From NCBI GenBank assembly GCA_963580455.1, contig OY756963.1:24385555-24449554 (forward strand): a stretch of DNA of 64,000 bases. The letters run 5' to 3'. The position numbers and the translations under genes were made by a program. Shown piece by piece: positions 47,165 to 59,615 of the stretch. Positions within the stretch are counted from its first letter, which is position 1, and each line of letters begins with the position of its first letter. The DNA comes from Euonymus europaeus (taxonomy: Eukaryota; Streptophyta; Magnoliopsida; Celastrales; Celastraceae). The notes beneath the pieces are model-generated. The model had not been told where the DNA came from. It saw only the letters and a list, made by a program, of their open reading frames with translations, and ran no database searches.

Positions 47165-49137
47165 GACCTATATATATATAATTGTATGTAGTAGGGACCC
47201 CTTGAACTTGGGTTTCTAACTTGAGGATCCAAAACCTTAACCATTCCTCTACTCTTCAATTCATTGAATCATCAACACATAGAAATTCTTTTAAATATAC
47301 TCAAAACATTAACAATAGTTCAAAAGGCCAACATTACGAGTTTCGTTTTCCTTCGGATTCTCCGCAACCAAACAAGCTTATACTCTTCACAGAGGTATTT
47401 GTTTAATCCAAATTTCGTGACCTTTCCTCACAAATGCAACAGCCCTTCAATTCATCAATCCAAGATCAAAAGGAAACTCTTTGTGCAATCATTTCCCTAA
47501 AATCAAACAGAAATTTCTTGTTCTACATGTCTTCGATTATTTTTTACTAAATTGTTAAATTTTCAGGAGTATGTATACAACAGGCTTCAATTCAGGTAAA
47601 TCTTGAATCCTAGCGCCGACTAACAATCATGATTTATAATTGTTAATCTTTCTAATGATCTCGCACTGGTTTCCAGTTATGGTTGGTATTTCACATTTGT
47701 TCAAGGATTTGTCTACATTTTCCTGATTTACGTCCAAGGCTTCACCATAAAGGAAATGGTGAACCCTTGGAAGACATATATCAAGTTATCTGCAGTGCTT
47801 ATGGGTTCCCATGGACTCACCAAAGGGTCATTGACTTGGCTTAACTATCCTGCACAGCTCATGTTCAAATCCACCAAGGTAAACGTCACCAATTGCCCAT
47901 AATTTTTGTTGAAATTACTCTAATTTGGTTCGATGAACAGTTTCGTAGATGATCTTATAAATTATCGGAATTCAGTTGAAAGTAATAGTGATAATACCAT
48001 CCTGTCCAATACTTTTCGAAGACTATATTAGATTAGACTTTAAGCCAATGTAGTTTGACACTTGGTTCGATCGTAATGTACTATGCCAGTTAATTAGATA
48101 CAGATGCATAATATTGTGTATTTATGCAGGTTCTTCCGGTGATGGTGATGGTGCCTTCATTCCAGGTCTGAGACGGAAATATCCCCTCATGAATATGTAT
48201 CTGCAGTACTTTTAGTGGTCGGTTTGATCCTTTTCACCTTAGCGGATGCACAAACTTCCCCGAACTTCAGTGTTCTTGGTGTTCTGATGGTATCGGGTGC
48301 ACTATTCATGGACTCTTTCCTCGGTAACCTGCAAGAAGCCATCTTTACCCTGAATCCAGATACCACACAGGTGATTTCATGACATAAAATATAGACACGG
48401 ACTGGTATTTCAAATGTGAACAAAGTAGTTCCATAAAAAAAACTGTGACTAACTTTGTCTTTGGTCTAATCTCCATCTTTATTGATAGAGGGAGATGCTG
48501 TTTTGCTCAACAATGGTGGGTTTGCCTTTCTTGATCCCTCCCATGCTTTTGACAGGGGAGTTATTTAAAGCATGGAATTCATGTTCTCAGCATCTCTATG
48601 TGTACGGCGTCCTAATTCTCGAAGCAATGGCCACGTTTATCGGTCAAATCTCTGTACTTTCCGTCATTGCCATTTTTGGTGCCGCAAACACAGCTATGGT
48701 ACCCATTCTTTCACACGCATTTCCAAGTTTTCTGGTATAAATCAATGTAGAATGCCATCAAGAATTCATGTTTAGCGAGAAAGGCGGTAACATTGCTTCT
48801 ATCATACATGATATTCACAAAGCCATTAACAGAGCAACGTGGAACAGGACTTTTGATCATAGCCATGGGGATCACATTGAAGCTCTTACCTGACAATAGT
48901 AAACCCAACAAGAAGAAGAAGAGTGCATCAACCACAAGACCTTCCCATATTGAGCAACGGCACAGCCAAGTCAAGTAGGACATACATTAGGAGAAGATGA
49001 TGAAGAGAGGAGGCCATTAGTCTGAAAATTGAGTATTGTCATAGGTAGTTGCAATCTTAATGCTTTTTTCTTTTCTTTTCCTTTTCATGTCATCCGTTGT
49101 TTTGCTGGTTTACAAGTCACGCTTTTAGGCTACTAAT

Positions 49138-49747
49138 GCTCCGTTTGTTTGAGGGAAAATCAATTGTTGAAAAATATTTTTCTCACTTTATGGTGTTCGG
49201 GGATGGAAAATAAAAGTAGTAAGTTGAAAATGTTATATAATCAACTCAATTTTAAGACTTTAAAAATGGAAAACAACTTCCCTTCTCAATTTTGGGATGT
49301 TGTTTTCCCCAAAACTATGAGCATGGATGTGAACATATTTTTAACCCAATGCACATTTATGACCCGTAATACTTTAACCAAGTTAATTTAGATTGTGTTT
49401 TGCGTACGTATTATATATATATATACATATACATATGTATCTATACACACAATAAAAGACATTTAACAATAAAAAATAATTTGTTCTAAAGAATTTTTAT
49501 TACTGTCAATATATATATATATATATATAGATATATGAATATGAATTCATGTATATTCACACGAAACATACACACGCATTTGTTGATCAACATAATAAAA
49601 GTGTTGTATTTCAAATTTTTAATTCCAAACAAACAAACAATGGAAAATATTAGTAATTTTTTTGTCCAAACACTAGAAATTAGTTGTTTTTACATGATAT
49701 ATTTTTCCTTTTTCATGAGATGTTTTTTTTCGTCAAACAAACGGAGC
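49138..49747. mobile_element. Non-autonomous DNA element with 15-bp TIRs
   Basis: GCTCCGTTTGTTTGA at 49138-49152 is the exact inverse complement of TCAAACAAACGGAGC at 49733-49747. The 610-bp interior is AT-rich, has no transposase frame and contains AT microsatellites. Such ends occur in plant hAT- or PIF-type MITEs. I could not settle on a target-site duplication, so the superfamily is open. Confidence 0.7.
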
Positions 49748-49888
49748 CTAAGCTAATTGGTTTTTTTTTTCTTTTTTCGTCGGGAATTGGAGATGTGGGG
49801 ATTCAAACCCACCCCATATTTGAATGATGGATCCTTACATGTATAGTGATTGCCGCTCAATCGTAGGCTCACTTGCTAAGCTAATTGG
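49748..49888 (-). mobile_element. SINE-like element with 13-bp target duplication
   Basis: CTAAGCTAATTGG occurs at 49748-49760 and at 49876-49888 and brackets a 115-bp insert. On the minus strand the insert contains GGGTTTGAATCCCC (49797-49810), a good RNA polymerase III B box, preceded by TGAGCGGCAATCAC, an A-box-like segment. It ends in an A-rich tail next to the duplication, as retroposed SINEs do. It inserted immediately beside the right end of the TIR element. Confidence 0.7.
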
Positions 49889-50403
49889 ATTTATATTGTG
49901 GAATTAACTATAAATTAAAAAATTATGAATGTATTTTTGATGATTTACGAGTCCAACCATATAATTAACATTTTGTGTGGGTTGACATCAAACATGACCA
50001 CTCTGGGTCCTTGCCATGACTGTGTAGCTTCTATTCGGTTTAGGCCGAACATTTGGACCTCTATTTGGGCCACAAGCACATCACAACCACTACAACAAAT
50101 TACTTTTGTAAACTAGCTTCATTTCTCTTAACTTTGATTCTTAGTGTGCGTCTTATCTCCAGCAATAAATGGGTCGAAATTAATACATTTTCATAAGAGA
50201 TTTTCATAAAGAAGTCCTTTGTGGAGTAGTTCTACCCTTTAACCTCACTTGACACATTAGAGTATCCTTGTAGCCCACCAACCCCTCTCTCTCTCTCACA
50301 CACACACATACACACAAACTCCTTTATATTAATAACCGTCGAAGAAACCAACCTTTCTTCCTTCACACCGCACTCGTGCTCCCCCATTTCTCTTCTATAC
50401 AAA

Positions 50404-50405
<2 letters not shown>

Positions 50406-50437
<32 letters not shown>
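50406..50437. repeat. (TC)16 tract abutting the LysM start codon
   Basis: Sixteen TC dinucleotides run directly into the first ATG of the LysM gene, in its presumed 5' UTR. Pyrimidine-rich CT tracts are common near plant transcription and translation starts, and length changes here could affect expression. Confidence 0.93.
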
Positions 50438-50439
<2 letters not shown>

Positions 50440-50803
50440 GGCTTCTAAGATTCATTCAAAGAACAACAAAACCCATGAGCTATTCGCATCAGTATCGTTT
50501 ATAGCCGATATGGCTTCGTGGGTTATTGCCCTTGTGATTGTATCATTCATATTGCTGAGCAGTACTTTAGGAGAGATTGATTGTGGTTATGGTGATGAGG
50601 TTGTTGGAGGTGATCAAATATCGAGCCGTCCTTGCGACGAAATCTATGCTGTTCAAGAAGGGGAGACTCTTAATAGTATCAGCGATAAGTGTGGTGATCC
50701 TTTCATTGTTGAAGAGAATCCTCATATTCATGATCCGGATGATGTTTTTCCTGGACTTGTCATCAAGATTACTCCTTCAAAGACCACCAGAATGTCCAAT
50801 TAA
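50438..50803 (+). CDS. Small secreted single-LysM-domain protein
   Basis: This is a single exon of 121 residues. From the second Met (50510, residue 25) the sequence MASWVIALVIVSFILLSSTLG is a standard signal peptide with cleavage near GEIDC. The first Met would add a 24-residue polar leader that hides it, so 50510 may be the true start. The mature part contains one LysM fold: IYAVQEGETLNSISDKCGD, then IVEENPHIHDPDDVFPG and IKITP. LysM modules bind N-acetylglucosamine polymers such as chitin or peptidoglycan. It resembles the short plant LysM proteins of the At4g25433/At5g62150 kind. There is no kinase domain and no evident GPI signal, so it would be an apoplastic binding protein. The ligand is inferred. 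Confidence 0.85.
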
Positions 50804-53800
50804 GTGGTGATTCAATGTTCAATCACTTATTCTGTTCATGATTCATGAAAATGGCTAATTCACTCTCTCTTTTTTGTTTTTTTTATGGATTCGATAATTA
50901 TTTTACTTCTTGTTGCTTTGCAATTTAGGATATATATGTATATATATATTGTTGTGTATGTATATATATAGTGAGAGTAATAAAATGATAAACGTTAAAC
51001 ATGCTAGTGGAATAATTAATGATGATGAGAAAACATGATTTATCAAATACGTTATATATAAATGTGAATTGAACTCTTCAATAAACGCACCACCTTAATT
51101 AAGGAAATCTAAATGAGTTTGTATAGGAATGGATCACTTCAAATTAAAAACAAAAGGTAAAGATTTGTATTGGAAAATCAAGAATTAATCTTGTTTATGT
51201 GGTAAAATAATAGATATCCTCGGGAAATTATCTTTAAAATTTTGTTTATTAATCATTGAACTAGCTAGTCTATCCACATTAAGGTTCCAATTACATCTGT
51301 AATGTGTAACCAAGATGGAGTGATATAATTCATTTTGTTTAATTATGATAATATGATTTGTAATACACCATTAAAGAGTTCTTGGCCCACTTGATTAATT
51401 CTTTCCCTCAGAGATAAAGTTTTGATACGCATGTGCTCTGTCTTCTTGGTCATCTTAATTGGCATTTAAATGACAGGACTGAAGTATATATATTTATCTT
51501 TATGTTTATATGTATACATAAATTCTCTAATGTCCGCACACCCCTATTAAATTTTGCAGGCATCAAATTCTAGTTGTTGAATATGACCAATGAAATTAAA
51601 GTTAATAAAAAAATTAAAACACGAGTAACTGTCTTTTTGGTAGGTACATAGATCCTTGAATTTAGCCACTGTTTTGAACGAAAAATGGTTGGGAAAGGTA
51701 TGCCTTCGTCGAGATGAGTTGAATGATATCATTGGTGTCTTGAATCACGTTGTAAATTAATCGAATCAATGACGAGAAGATTCAATGGTGTCGTGACTTC
51801 AAGCTCAATTTTCAGCTTGATTCAGCCGGTGATTGGTGAAGCAATATATAAGAGAGTGGTGGATTTTTATTCAATATTTTGTCACTCTCAATTAAATTGC
51901 TGGTGGAATACTCAACTTGATTAATCAGGGAGCACTAGACATAAATTTGTTTCATTCAAAGTCTAATCATTTGATTTTTAAGTTAAATATCTTATCTTCT
52001 AAGTTAGATTATATATACATATAATCATAAGTTAGGATACAAAGTTGCCAGTGCATCCAATTTATTTAAGCATACTTAAATAGCAATTTCCCATCTCGGG
52101 TTGTTGCACCATGACCATGCTGATGCCATGTAAGGAGGTTTGGCTGAAAATTAAGTGGGAGAAAAATATGCTGCCAATCTCTCTCTGAAAATGGACAGAC
52201 CCATGGAATCGAAAAAAACTTCAAGAAACTACTCTCAGTTGGTTTGAAGTCCCGATTAACAAAATGCTGAATCAATCGTCCGCCTTAAACTCAGAGTTAT
52301 GACAAACTGAGCTATCGTTCTATGATTGTATGTATTTGAATCACGACGACAAGATCAATGTAGACTATACAAATTACTTTGAGAATAAAAGGAAAAGGTG
52401 AAGTGATCATATTCATTGTTCATATATATACCTACGGTGCCAAAACAATGGCCAATTTGATGTCCCAAAGAACATACATTATTAATTATAATATTACACG
52501 TTAAATTATTTTTAGTTTGTTTTTATTGGAATATGTCTTCTATTATTTATGATTATAATTTTTTTGTGTGGTGATCCTACCTTAGTTCAAGATAGAGAGA
52601 AGAAATCTATCCAAAAAAAAAGTATGGAGAAGAAAACAAAAGAGTTGATGTAATTATGCAGAGGGTTGATCTTAATATGGAATCTAATTATCAAACAATG
52701 TATGACGTTTCTAAAGCTTACTTTTTTTTCAGGACCAGTATATAGAAATGTGAAGTGATAAATTTAATTGAGATATAATAATAAATTGAAAAGAGATACG
52801 ATCATATCCCACTTCATATCTTATTTTTTAGACGGTGTCTACGTGCCATGAATTTTCAATTTAAAGAACTAACACATGAATATGTACTCATATCCGACAC
52901 TCATACCCGATTTCATGTATCATAGATGATCTATGTTAGTAAACCCTCACTATATCACCCAAAAAAGTAAGGTGAAAAGCCTTCACTCCGATAGGATGCC
53001 GGTCAAAGAGCTGCGGGGTCAAGTCGGTACAATGGTAAACAGTCAAGGATGTGATGTGTGTGGGTATGTTCAAAAGTCAGATTCAAGCTCTTGGTTCTCA
53101 AGAGATTTATTTCAGAACTCCAGTTCCGGGTAGAAGAGAAGAAAATCCCTTTTCATTGTGAAGTTATGTAGTTCCTCCTTGCGGATCTTGCATCCTTTGC
53201 TGTGTCTCCTGACTTTTACTAGGGCTCATCATTGGGCCTCTAGGGGGACACAGCTGGGCCTCAGGTCGGTTCCTGCTACTATGAATCCCTGGATTTGATG
53301 GTTTAATGTTTTTTCCATTATAATCTGCACAATTTGGAACTCAAAAAATGCTGGAAGTTTTATCCACAATTCATATTTGTAGCTCCAAATTGATGAATAT
53401 TAATATTTGGGGACCTATGCAACCAATTAATCGATGCCACATCATCAAGAGATTGAGGAAGAGAAGGGAGAGAGAAGATGAAGTGTCAGTGTCCTATTGT
53501 GTAGGGGTGTTCGAAATCATTTCGCAACCGAGGAATGGATTCGAACCGTAGTTATTTGATTTCAATTTGTTGGTAACGGTTTTAAATTCAGTTATAAATT
53601 TAAAGGTTTTTTGAATTTTTTTTGGATTCGGTTTCGAATTTAATCAAAGAACCAAATAAATTTTGTGTTTTATGTATTTAGTTATTCAAATAATTAAAAT
53701 TCAAAAATCTAAGATTTAGTCTCAAATATAATTTTCAATTTCTCTATTAGGACTTGAAATAATGTCTCTATTCATTTTCCTCCTCACTCGTCCATTGATC

Positions 53801-54432
53801 TCGTTCTTCCAATGTCAATCCACAATATTCAAGAACATGAAGGAGAAGAAATCAATAAAATAAAAAACTTCATCCTCCAAGCTTTTTCTTTATCTTATTC
53901 GATTGATGAAATACTTCTTAATTGAAAATTTACAAAATTAAAACATATATATTTCTATATTTTTAATTAAAATGTTAGAAAATGTTTTTATTCTTTTATT
54001 TGGTTATCAAAAAATCGAAAATTTTATATTTTTGATTACAGATTATAAAATATAATAATCAAATCAATTCAAATATTTCTATTTCAATTAAAAATTGAAT
54101 CGAAAATCAAACCGCCATAGACACACCTACTGTGCGAGTTTAGTAAAATGTAACCTATTTGGAGGGTGGTTTGGAGTTCTAAACTTAATACTTGTAAGTA
54201 AAAAAAATCAACAAATACACACCGAAACTGACCTGGTGCGTATAAGAGTACCCGCTACTTCTTCTCCCGTGCCGTGACTTCGAACAAACCTGCGAAGAAG
54301 AACCTACCCACATACATATATAAGTTCGAGTTGTATACTGATTGGAGACCCAAATCGAGTGAAAACTCCGCCTTGCCTCTCTAGATTTCTGGGTTGTGGT
54401 GGAGATACAAATAATCAGAAACGGTTGCAAGA
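50804..54432. other. Intergenic DNA with SINE-like debris
   Basis: About 3.6 kb with no supportable gene. It is AT-rich with short AT repeats near 50.93 kb. A SINE-like segment is listed separately. The last 300 bp is the GET3a promoter and 5' UTR. Confidence 0.5.
53010..53110 (+). mobile_element. Possible SINE-like fragment
   Basis: AAGTCGGTACAATGGTAAA resembles an A box, and AGATTCAAGCTC downstream is a weak B box, both like tRNA-derived SINE promoters. No tail or target duplication was established, so this is tentative. Confidence 0.3.
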
Positions 54433-57400
54433 ATGGCTACCGAAAACCATGATATACCGGAGGAAGGCCTACAGAACATACTGGAGCAAGAAAGCCTCAA
54501 GTGGGTCTTCGTCGGAGGCAAAGGTGGTGTCGGCAAAACGACCTGTAGCTCGATTCTCTCAATCATGCTCGCTAGTGTTCGACCCTCTGTGTTGATCATA
54601 TCCACCGATCCGGCTCACAATTTGAGCGATGCGTTTCAACAGCGATTCACCAAGTCCCCAACTTTGGTCAATGGCTTCACCAATCTATATGCAATGGTAC
54701 GCTTTGCCTTTCCTGTGGAATTGTCTGTTTTAGGGGATTCTGGGTTTGCGGGTTTGCCTTATTTTATATTTTTTTTACTGTTAGGTTAGTTGTTTTTGTA
54801 AATTGTTTTCAGGATTGTCCTAACCATATGGAATACCAATGTAATTGGTTGATTAGTGCAAAATTGGCGATGTTTTCTTAATTGTAAGTTATGTCCCTTT
54901 TTGTCTTGACTTTGTGAGGATTGTGTAATTGTTAAAATTTGTGTTGTATAATGGTATTGGGATGAAAGTTGTTTTGGGTTTGCATTGAATGCTTTTTTTT
55001 TTTTTTTGGAATGGTTAGCAAACAGCGAACAGCTGAATTTATGGTATTGAGTGTTTTTTTCTTTTTTTCTTGAGGACTAATACATGTGAAAAATATAGCG
55101 CCTTTGTGAATTTGGGACATCTTGTGCAATGGTTCTCAGTTGTGTGCAATTTAAGAGGATGATTTCAGGAGGATACAGTGTATCCTTGTTATGCACTCAT
55201 ACATATGCAGAATTTTTCTATGAATGCAATTTGTTAGCCAAACTAAATGGTTTATTCCTTGTTTCAGGTATTATATGATTTTGACACTTTAGGTGTTTTC
55301 TTCACAGGAGGTGGATCCTACTGTCGAGAATGAAGACATGGGGAATAATAATGAAGGAATGGATAGTTTGTTTTCTGAGCTTGCCAATGCAATACCTGGA
55401 ATCGACGAGGCCATGAGCTTTGCTGAGATGTTGAAGTAAGAATCATGGTACTTAGTTATGTGGTGAAAGCCATTTTAAAACTATTGTCGTTGGACAATTC
55501 CTAGTTAAGATAATATTATGGGGCTGAACTTTTAAATTTGTGGGCCCTGCTACTCCATGTACCATCAGTAAAAAAAGAACATAAATTTATACTAATGGTA
55601 GGCTGACCTATTGTCTCACACTCGCACTTATGCATGCTCTAGCCATAGTTTATTGACGAGCCACGATGTGTTCTAGATTTCATGAGGTAAATCACTTGTG
55701 ACTTCTGAGCATTTCTCTGTTTGATTACTCTTACAGAGGCTAGTTTCTCTGTTTGATTCTCGCCATTGAATCTTACATTGCTTGATAACTTGCAGCAAAA
55801 TACATTATTTTCTCGTCAATTTCTGTAAAGCATTACCGAATTTAATTTTTGCAAGCACAATACTGTAAAATTATGCCTGCAATGGGTCAAGGGTTCATCT
55901 ATTATACATTCTCCAGTGTTTTGCCTAGCCATTTCACATAGTTGCTCTGTTTTATAGTACTCAGGTGTGCTTGAGGATTTTTACCATTTTGGTGCTAGAA
56001 TAAGCTCTTAGGCTCTTAGTTCACTATCAGTTGCATCTAATCTCTTTTGATTCTAACATGGATTTCAAACTTCAAAGTGCTTTGTTCCATATGTTTAATT
56101 GCATTTATGCGTTCCTTGATTGTCAAGTATATTTCCGAAAGGAACTTTTTTTTTCCCTGTCCTTTAGGGTTTTAGTTTCTTTGTAGACTTTGTTTCATGT
56201 CAGCATGAGAATCCTTCTTGTATCATGTATCTATTAGTCTAATGCTGCCCGCACAAATTATCTCCTGCAGATTGGTTCAAACAATGGATTATTCTGTTAT
56301 AGTATTTGATACAGCTCCTACTGGCCACACACTAAGGCTATTGCAGTTTCCTTCAACCTTAGAGAAAGGGCTTTCCAAAATGATGTCCTTGAAAAATAAA
56401 TTTGGTGGCTTATTGAGCCAGGTACGTCCTTCAAGTCCTATTGAGTGTGATGATCTGCTTTAAGCCTTCGGTAGTTATCACTTATCACTGTCAAGTTGGA
56501 AACCTCCTTTTTTTTTTGATCTTTTGTGGTCTAATATTTTCAAACGGCTGATATTTTTTAATCGTTATGACATCATGTATTTGGTTTAGAGAATAATGCT
56601 TATTTCCTTACTCATTCGCAAGTAGTCATTTTGCCTAAATCCTGATTTTGTGTACATTTCAAATTAGTGTCACCAGCAAATTATCTGTATTCAAGTTGAG
56701 CATAGGAAATATTCCTCAGGAAAACCCTCTTTATCTCAAGAGTCAAGACTTCCCCGGTGATTTTTCAATTATGGGCTTTGGCCCCACAATAACCTGCTTT
56801 TAACCCTATATTATTTTTCAAATGATGGAATGAATTCATTAAGGCACCAAGAAGTTGTCACTGAAATACAACCTTGTCACTTGAAAAAGCATCAGATGCC
56901 AGAGAATTGTTGATACTAATAATTCTTAGAGGCCCTCTAAGCCAAAAAGAAATACAATCAAACTAATCTTTTTCAAAATCATGAAAGGTAGTTTTCTTTT
57001 TCTTCAAAACCTCTTTTGTTTCTCCCTTTCCGGGTCAGCCAGCTGATGGCCAATGGGATTATACCGATCAGATCTTTTATTTTGGAAGGAACTCTCTTGC
57101 CCACACTTCTTCCCTCTTCCCTGATAGTTCTTGCTTTCATCCAGGAGTTCAAGCCTCGTTATCGCCTTTTCAAAAGTAGGAGACCCCAACTCATCATAGC
57201 TTCAATCCAATTCCTTTTTTAATACAAGATTTTTTATTGGAGAATGGCAACGGGGGGTACCTCCTCAGTATGTCAAGAGGAAGTAGGATTTATCCTCTTC
57301 TAGGAAGTTACAATTACTATAATTACAATCTGTAGAGACCAAAACTCTAAAGTTTGGAACCAGATATTTATGGTTTCCTTGTAGAAGACCCCATATCTAT

Positions 57401-59615
57401 GCTGCATTTGAGCTTTTCCACATTTTTGTTCTCTCTTTAGGGCTGCAAATGGTTCTGCTACTGCTCTTTGAATTTGACTCAAAATCATGGCTTTGGTCCC
57501 TAGTACTTTTATTCCCCCTCAAAACTGTATTTTTTCCAGTTACTTATTTGTTCTTGCTGCATGTGTTTTGATGCAATTTGTAAGTTCTGAAATTTTTTGT
57601 GTCAGATGACCCGTCTCTTTGGTATGGGTGATGAATTTGGCGAGGATGCAATTATGGGTAGGCTTGAAGGCATGAAAGATGTCATTGAAAAAGTAAATAA
57701 GCAGTTCAAAGACCCAGTAAGATCTCGCTTTGATAAGCTCATTACAAGTATTATCATATTGAAATTGGTTGACGTCAGATCTTAATCTTGTTTATATATA
57801 TATATATATGTATGTATAGAGAGAGAGAAATAGAGATAGTTGAATTGTTTTGGAGAATTGGAATCTTCCTTTATTTTTTATTCTTAATCGTGCGTCATAT
57901 TTGCTTAGATGTGTACCTTAGTGACCAGAAAAAATATGATGGCCCCGAATAAAAATTCTTTTGCATTCAAAAGAAGATATGACCAGAGTAGGTAACCCAG
58001 GTTAATTGTGAAGCAAGGACAGTAGAAACCTTAGCATAGTGTAGAAAGCACACTATAAGGTTTCAATATTTACAAACCACTCCAGGAACTATAAAACTGA
58101 TAGAAAACTAGTATCTGTATTCAAACCTTTGCTCCTTGAAAATTTTGAAATGTGACTTTCTTCTTGTTGTGATGCAAACTTTGCTGTATTTAAGCACAAA
58201 GCAGTTGGCCATAACTGCTGTGTGCACTGTTTCTGGATGGTTCTCTATTTGACTATACATCCGTACCTTGCTAAAAAACAAATCAGAAAGCAGATAAAGC
58301 TAGCTCATTTGAACCTGCAAATAAGGTAGTGATTTCACTTTACCAAAACAAGAAGAGGCCCTACTGAAAAAGCCCTCCCTGTCCACCATCCATTGATTCT
58401 TGAGATGCGTTATTTTTGAAAGTGTTATTTTGTTTAGGCTAGCCATTCTAGGATTTTTTTATGATTATGAAACATTTCAAGTTTGTAATGTGTTTAATTT
58501 GGATAAGAGATCTTTTTCTTTAAATATTGATGTTGGTCCTCATTAGTTTCTAGACATTTCCTTGGTATTCAGCCCACCTTTTAGTTTGTTGGTTTAATTT
58601 CTTTATAGTAAATAATTTATTCTTTATCACTATTGGACTCACAGTTCCCTTCCACAGGATTTGACAACCTTTGTCTGCGTTTGCATTCCAGAGTTCCTCT
58701 CTCTCTATGAAACAGAGAGACTGGTGCAGGAACTCACAAAGTTTGAGATAGACACTCACAACATCATCATTAACCAAGTTATTTTTGATGAAGAAGGTGT
58801 GATTTCCATCTTTGTCATTATGCTTATTTTGCCTTTGATACTCACATTGAATAAGAAATTTACCTTACTGATCTGTGCTGTTATTATAGATGTTGAATCA
58901 AAGCTGCTGAAATCCAGAATGCGGATGCAGCAAAAGTACCTTGATCAGTTTTACATGTTGTATGATGACTTTAACATCACCAAGCTACCATTGTTGCCAG
59001 AAGAGGTAACTCTCCAGTGCTATTCTGAAGAAACTAAAGATAATTTTGAATTTTTATGCTAGTATGTAATTGTGTATAACGTTGAGCATGCATGAAACAG
59101 TGCCAAGACATGTTTGTAAACAAATTTCAAGTTAATTTTTTTTCCCTGCCGTTCATTAGGTTTCTCTGAATAGAACCAATGTGGAATCTACTTCCAGGAG
59201 GGCTAGATTGCATACATGGTTGATTCTAGCTTTTGTTTATATTTATTGGAGCTTTACTTCTTTGTCTCAGAACTTCACCATTGATCTGTAAATCCTGCTT
59301 AGTTCTTTAATTCTTTTTTTTTCCAAAATAAAATAAAATAACTGGTCTCTTTCCTGATATTTTCTCAGTGAATACATAACTTTAGAATTTTCCTTTTAAC
59401 TTCTCTGCTCTTTGACGTGGTTGTTGTGGATGTAATAGGTTACTGGGGTTGAAGCTCTGAAATCATTTTCGCACCAATTTGTGAGACCATACGAACCTTC
59501 AACCCATAGAAACACGGTAGAAGAGCTGGAGAGAAGGGTTTCCACACTAAGGCAACAGTTGAAAGATACTGAAACAGAACTAGAGAAACTCCGAAAAGGA
59601 AAGCAAAAGATCTAA
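54433..59615 (+). CDS. GET3A: GET3a ATPase, tail-anchored membrane protein targeting
   Basis: Seven exons join in phase: 54433-54696, 55308-55435, 56271-56421, 57606-57716, 58658-58796, 58890-59005 and 59439-59615, giving 361 residues. The protein carries newly made tail-anchored proteins to the ER receptor in an ATP-dependent cycle. The deviant Walker A loop [10 protein letters not shown] is at about residues 28-37. Switch I reads [10 protein letters not shown], switch [16 protein letters not shown], and the adenine-side motif includes NQVIFDE. The hydrophobic client groove corresponds to the Met-rich [15 protein letters not shown] and [12 protein letters not shown] segments. The CxxC zinc pair of yeast and animal Get3 is absent: the region reads [21 protein letters not shown] believe this is normal for plant GET3a. 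A Glu/Lys-rich coiled tail ends the protein. There is no transit peptide, so it is the cytosolic isoform. Confidence 0.95.

Larger units (their letters stand above)
42368..48978 (+). pseudogene. UTR2/UTR3-like nucleotide-sugar transporter, frameshifted and LINE-interrupted
   Basis: Recognisable exons are 42368-42496, 47567-47595, 47677-47878, 48130-48370, 48489-48698 and a last exon ending at 48978. They spell a SLC35B-type UDP-galactose/UDP-glucose transporter of the ER/Golgi membrane: [80 protein letters not shown] and a Lys-rich C-terminus. Exons 1-3 are in phase. Exon 4 has two single-base losses relative to the family: one after VLPVMVM (about 48147-48151) and one at the KYP-L-HEY block (about 48189-48192). 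They do not cancel, so translation ends at VPSFQV. The exon 5/6 junction is also not clean. Either this is a recent pseudogene or the bases are sequencing errors in a real gene. Confidence 0.75.

Noticed and set aside
56990..57490. Stretch inside GET3a intron 3 with short frames on the minus strand, possibly retroelement-derived
   Set aside because: Composition differs slightly from the surrounding intron, but I found no diagnostic gag or pol motif and no terminal repeats.
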